This document shows, in pieces, positions 32,357-33,212 of a stretch of 33,212 nucleotides of DNA. The notes beneath the pieces are model-generated. The model was not told the origin of the DNA. It worked only from the letters and a program-made list of their open reading frames with translations, and did no database searches. Both the position numbers and the translations under genes were made by a program. Every line of letters starts with the position of its first letter. Within the stretch, counting starts at the first letter, position 1. Source of the stretch: an uncultured Desulfuromonadales bacterium (GTDB lineage: Bacteria > Desulfobacterota > Desulfuromonadia > Desulfuromonadales > Geopsychrobacteraceae); the NCBI GenBank assembly GCA_945787335.1, contig CALZHR010000130.1:1-33212 (forward strand). The letters are read 5' to 3'.

Positions 32357-33212
32357 ATGCTGCCTGGACACCGTACCCGCTGGGGGCGGCTCGATAGCCT
32401 GCTGCTGATCCTGCTGGTCGCTGCAGCCTTCTATCTCGGCTACCGGATCGAGGCCGGGCTCGCGTACCAATGGAACTGGGCGGTCATTCCACAGTACCTG
32501 CTGCGGCATGACGCCGGCGCCGGCTGGGTGCCGAATCTGCTGCTGCAGGGACTCTTCACCACCATCCGGCTGAGTTTCTGGAGTTTGTTGCTGGCACTGC
32601 CGTTCGGCCTGCTCGCCGGCCTGCTGCGCACCAGCCTGCACCTGTTCAACCGGCTGCTGGGCGGCACCTACGTGGCTCTGCTGCGCAATTTGCCGCCGCT
32701 GGTGCTGATTCTGATCGGCTACTTCTTTGTCAGCGACCAGCTGCTGCCGCTGCTGCGGATTCCCGAGCGGCTCGCCGCACTGCCGGAACGCCTGCAGAAC
32801 CTGAGCGCTCTGCTGCTGGCGCCGCCGGAGCAGCTGGAGGCGTTCTGCGCCGCGGTGGTCACGTTGGCGCTGCTCGAGGGCGCCTATATCGGCGAGATCG
32901 TCCGCGCCGGGATCAACGCCATCGAATCCGGCCAGTGGCAGGCGGCCCAGGCGCTTGGAATGCGCCGCTGGCAGCTGTTGCGGCACGTCATCCTGCCGCA
33001 GGCGTTCCAGAAAATGCTTCCGCCGTTGACCGGACAGGCGATCTCGACCATCAAGGATTCGGCGATCGTCTCGGTGATCTCGATCCAGGAGCTGACCTTT
33101 CAGGGCATGGAGCTGATGGCCGCCACCTACCTGACCTTCGAGGTCTGGATCAGCATCACCCTGCTGTACTTTCTGCTCACCTACAGCTGCTCCTGGCTGG
33201 CGCGAAAGCTCG
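32357..33212 (+). CDS. Polar amino-acid ABC transporter permease, second subunit (cut by window end)
   Basis: At least 285 residues are encoded before the right edge. The protein pairs with the permease at 30693. The EAA loop reads GEIVRAGINAIESGQWQAAQ, followed by ALGMRRWQLLRHVILPQA and KDSAIVSVISIQEL. It carries an insert of about 30 residues (around PERLAALPERLQNLSALLLA) between membrane helices that the first permease lacks. The ATG at 32357 follows AGGGGAA. The ATPase gene is expected beyond the window. Confidence 0.93.
   Translation, partial: MLPGHRTRWGRLDSLLLILLVAAAFYLGYRIEAGLAYQWNWAVIPQYLLRHDAGAGWVPNLLLQGLFTTIRLSFWSLLLALPFGLLAGLLRTSLHLFNRLLGGTYVALLRNLPPLVLILIGYFFVSDQLLPLLRIPERLAALPERLQNLSALLLAPPEQLEAFCAAVVTLALLEGAYIGEIVRAGINAIESGQWQAAQALGMRRWQLLRHVILPQAFQKMLPPLTGQAISTIKDSAIVSVISIQELTFQGMELMAATYLTFEVWISITLLYFLLTYSCSWLARKL

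Overview
The window looks like the chromosome of a GC-rich anaerobic deltaproteobacterium of the Desulfuromonadales/Geobacter type. I infer this from a multiheme c-type cytochrome paired with a membrane cytochrome b, a class I hybrid cluster protein, a periplasmic uptake [NiFe] hydrogenase, RimO, ATP-dependent PEP carboxykinase and a CheC-bearing chemotaxis cluster. No phage, insertion sequence, CRISPR array, tRNA or rRNA was recognised.

Layout. 1-112: start of hcp on the minus strand. 335-5058: a self-contained regulator plus redox-complex locus. A sigma-54-type AAA+ regulator without its GAFTGA loop is followed by a pseudo-receiver gene, two small membrane proteins, a 7-heme cytochrome, a cytochrome b and a 3-TM protein, ending at a strong terminator. 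Both the regulator gene and the cytochrome operon have a -24/-12 promoter match, and both carry the same double-palindrome element about 100-160 bp upstream. 5062-6839 (minus): sugar-phosphate-isomerase-like protein and a K+ channel. 6938-13040: GntR/FadR regulator, an NAD-epimerase (minus) and a four-gene [NiFe] hydrogenase operon whose small subunit has Asp in place of one proximal-cluster Cys. The GntR promoter and the hydrogenase promoter region share a 13/15-identical operator-like sequence.

13056-15374: lipoprotein cytochrome c and pckA. 15385-21921: thiL followed by cheR, MCP, cheW, cheY, cheA and a cheC-like gene, with no cheB seen. 21995-24911: lolA, yajQ and rimO. 24915-28349: ApbE, NusG-domain-II protein, Gx-type membrane protein, lipoprotein and a nucleotidyltransferase. 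28357-28545: a cluster of palindromic repeat elements. 28564-30680: DUF445 protein and msrA. 30693-33212: polar amino-acid ABC transporter (permease, binding protein, second permease cut by the window edge); the first permease appears to start at an ATT codon.

The most promising candidate for an undescribed system is the 335-5058 locus: a split CbcL-like quinone/cytochrome module apparently under sigma-54 control, with a motif-less enhancer-binding protein and a non-phosphorylatable receiver encoded beside it. All functional statements are read from sequence and family knowledge; no searches were run.
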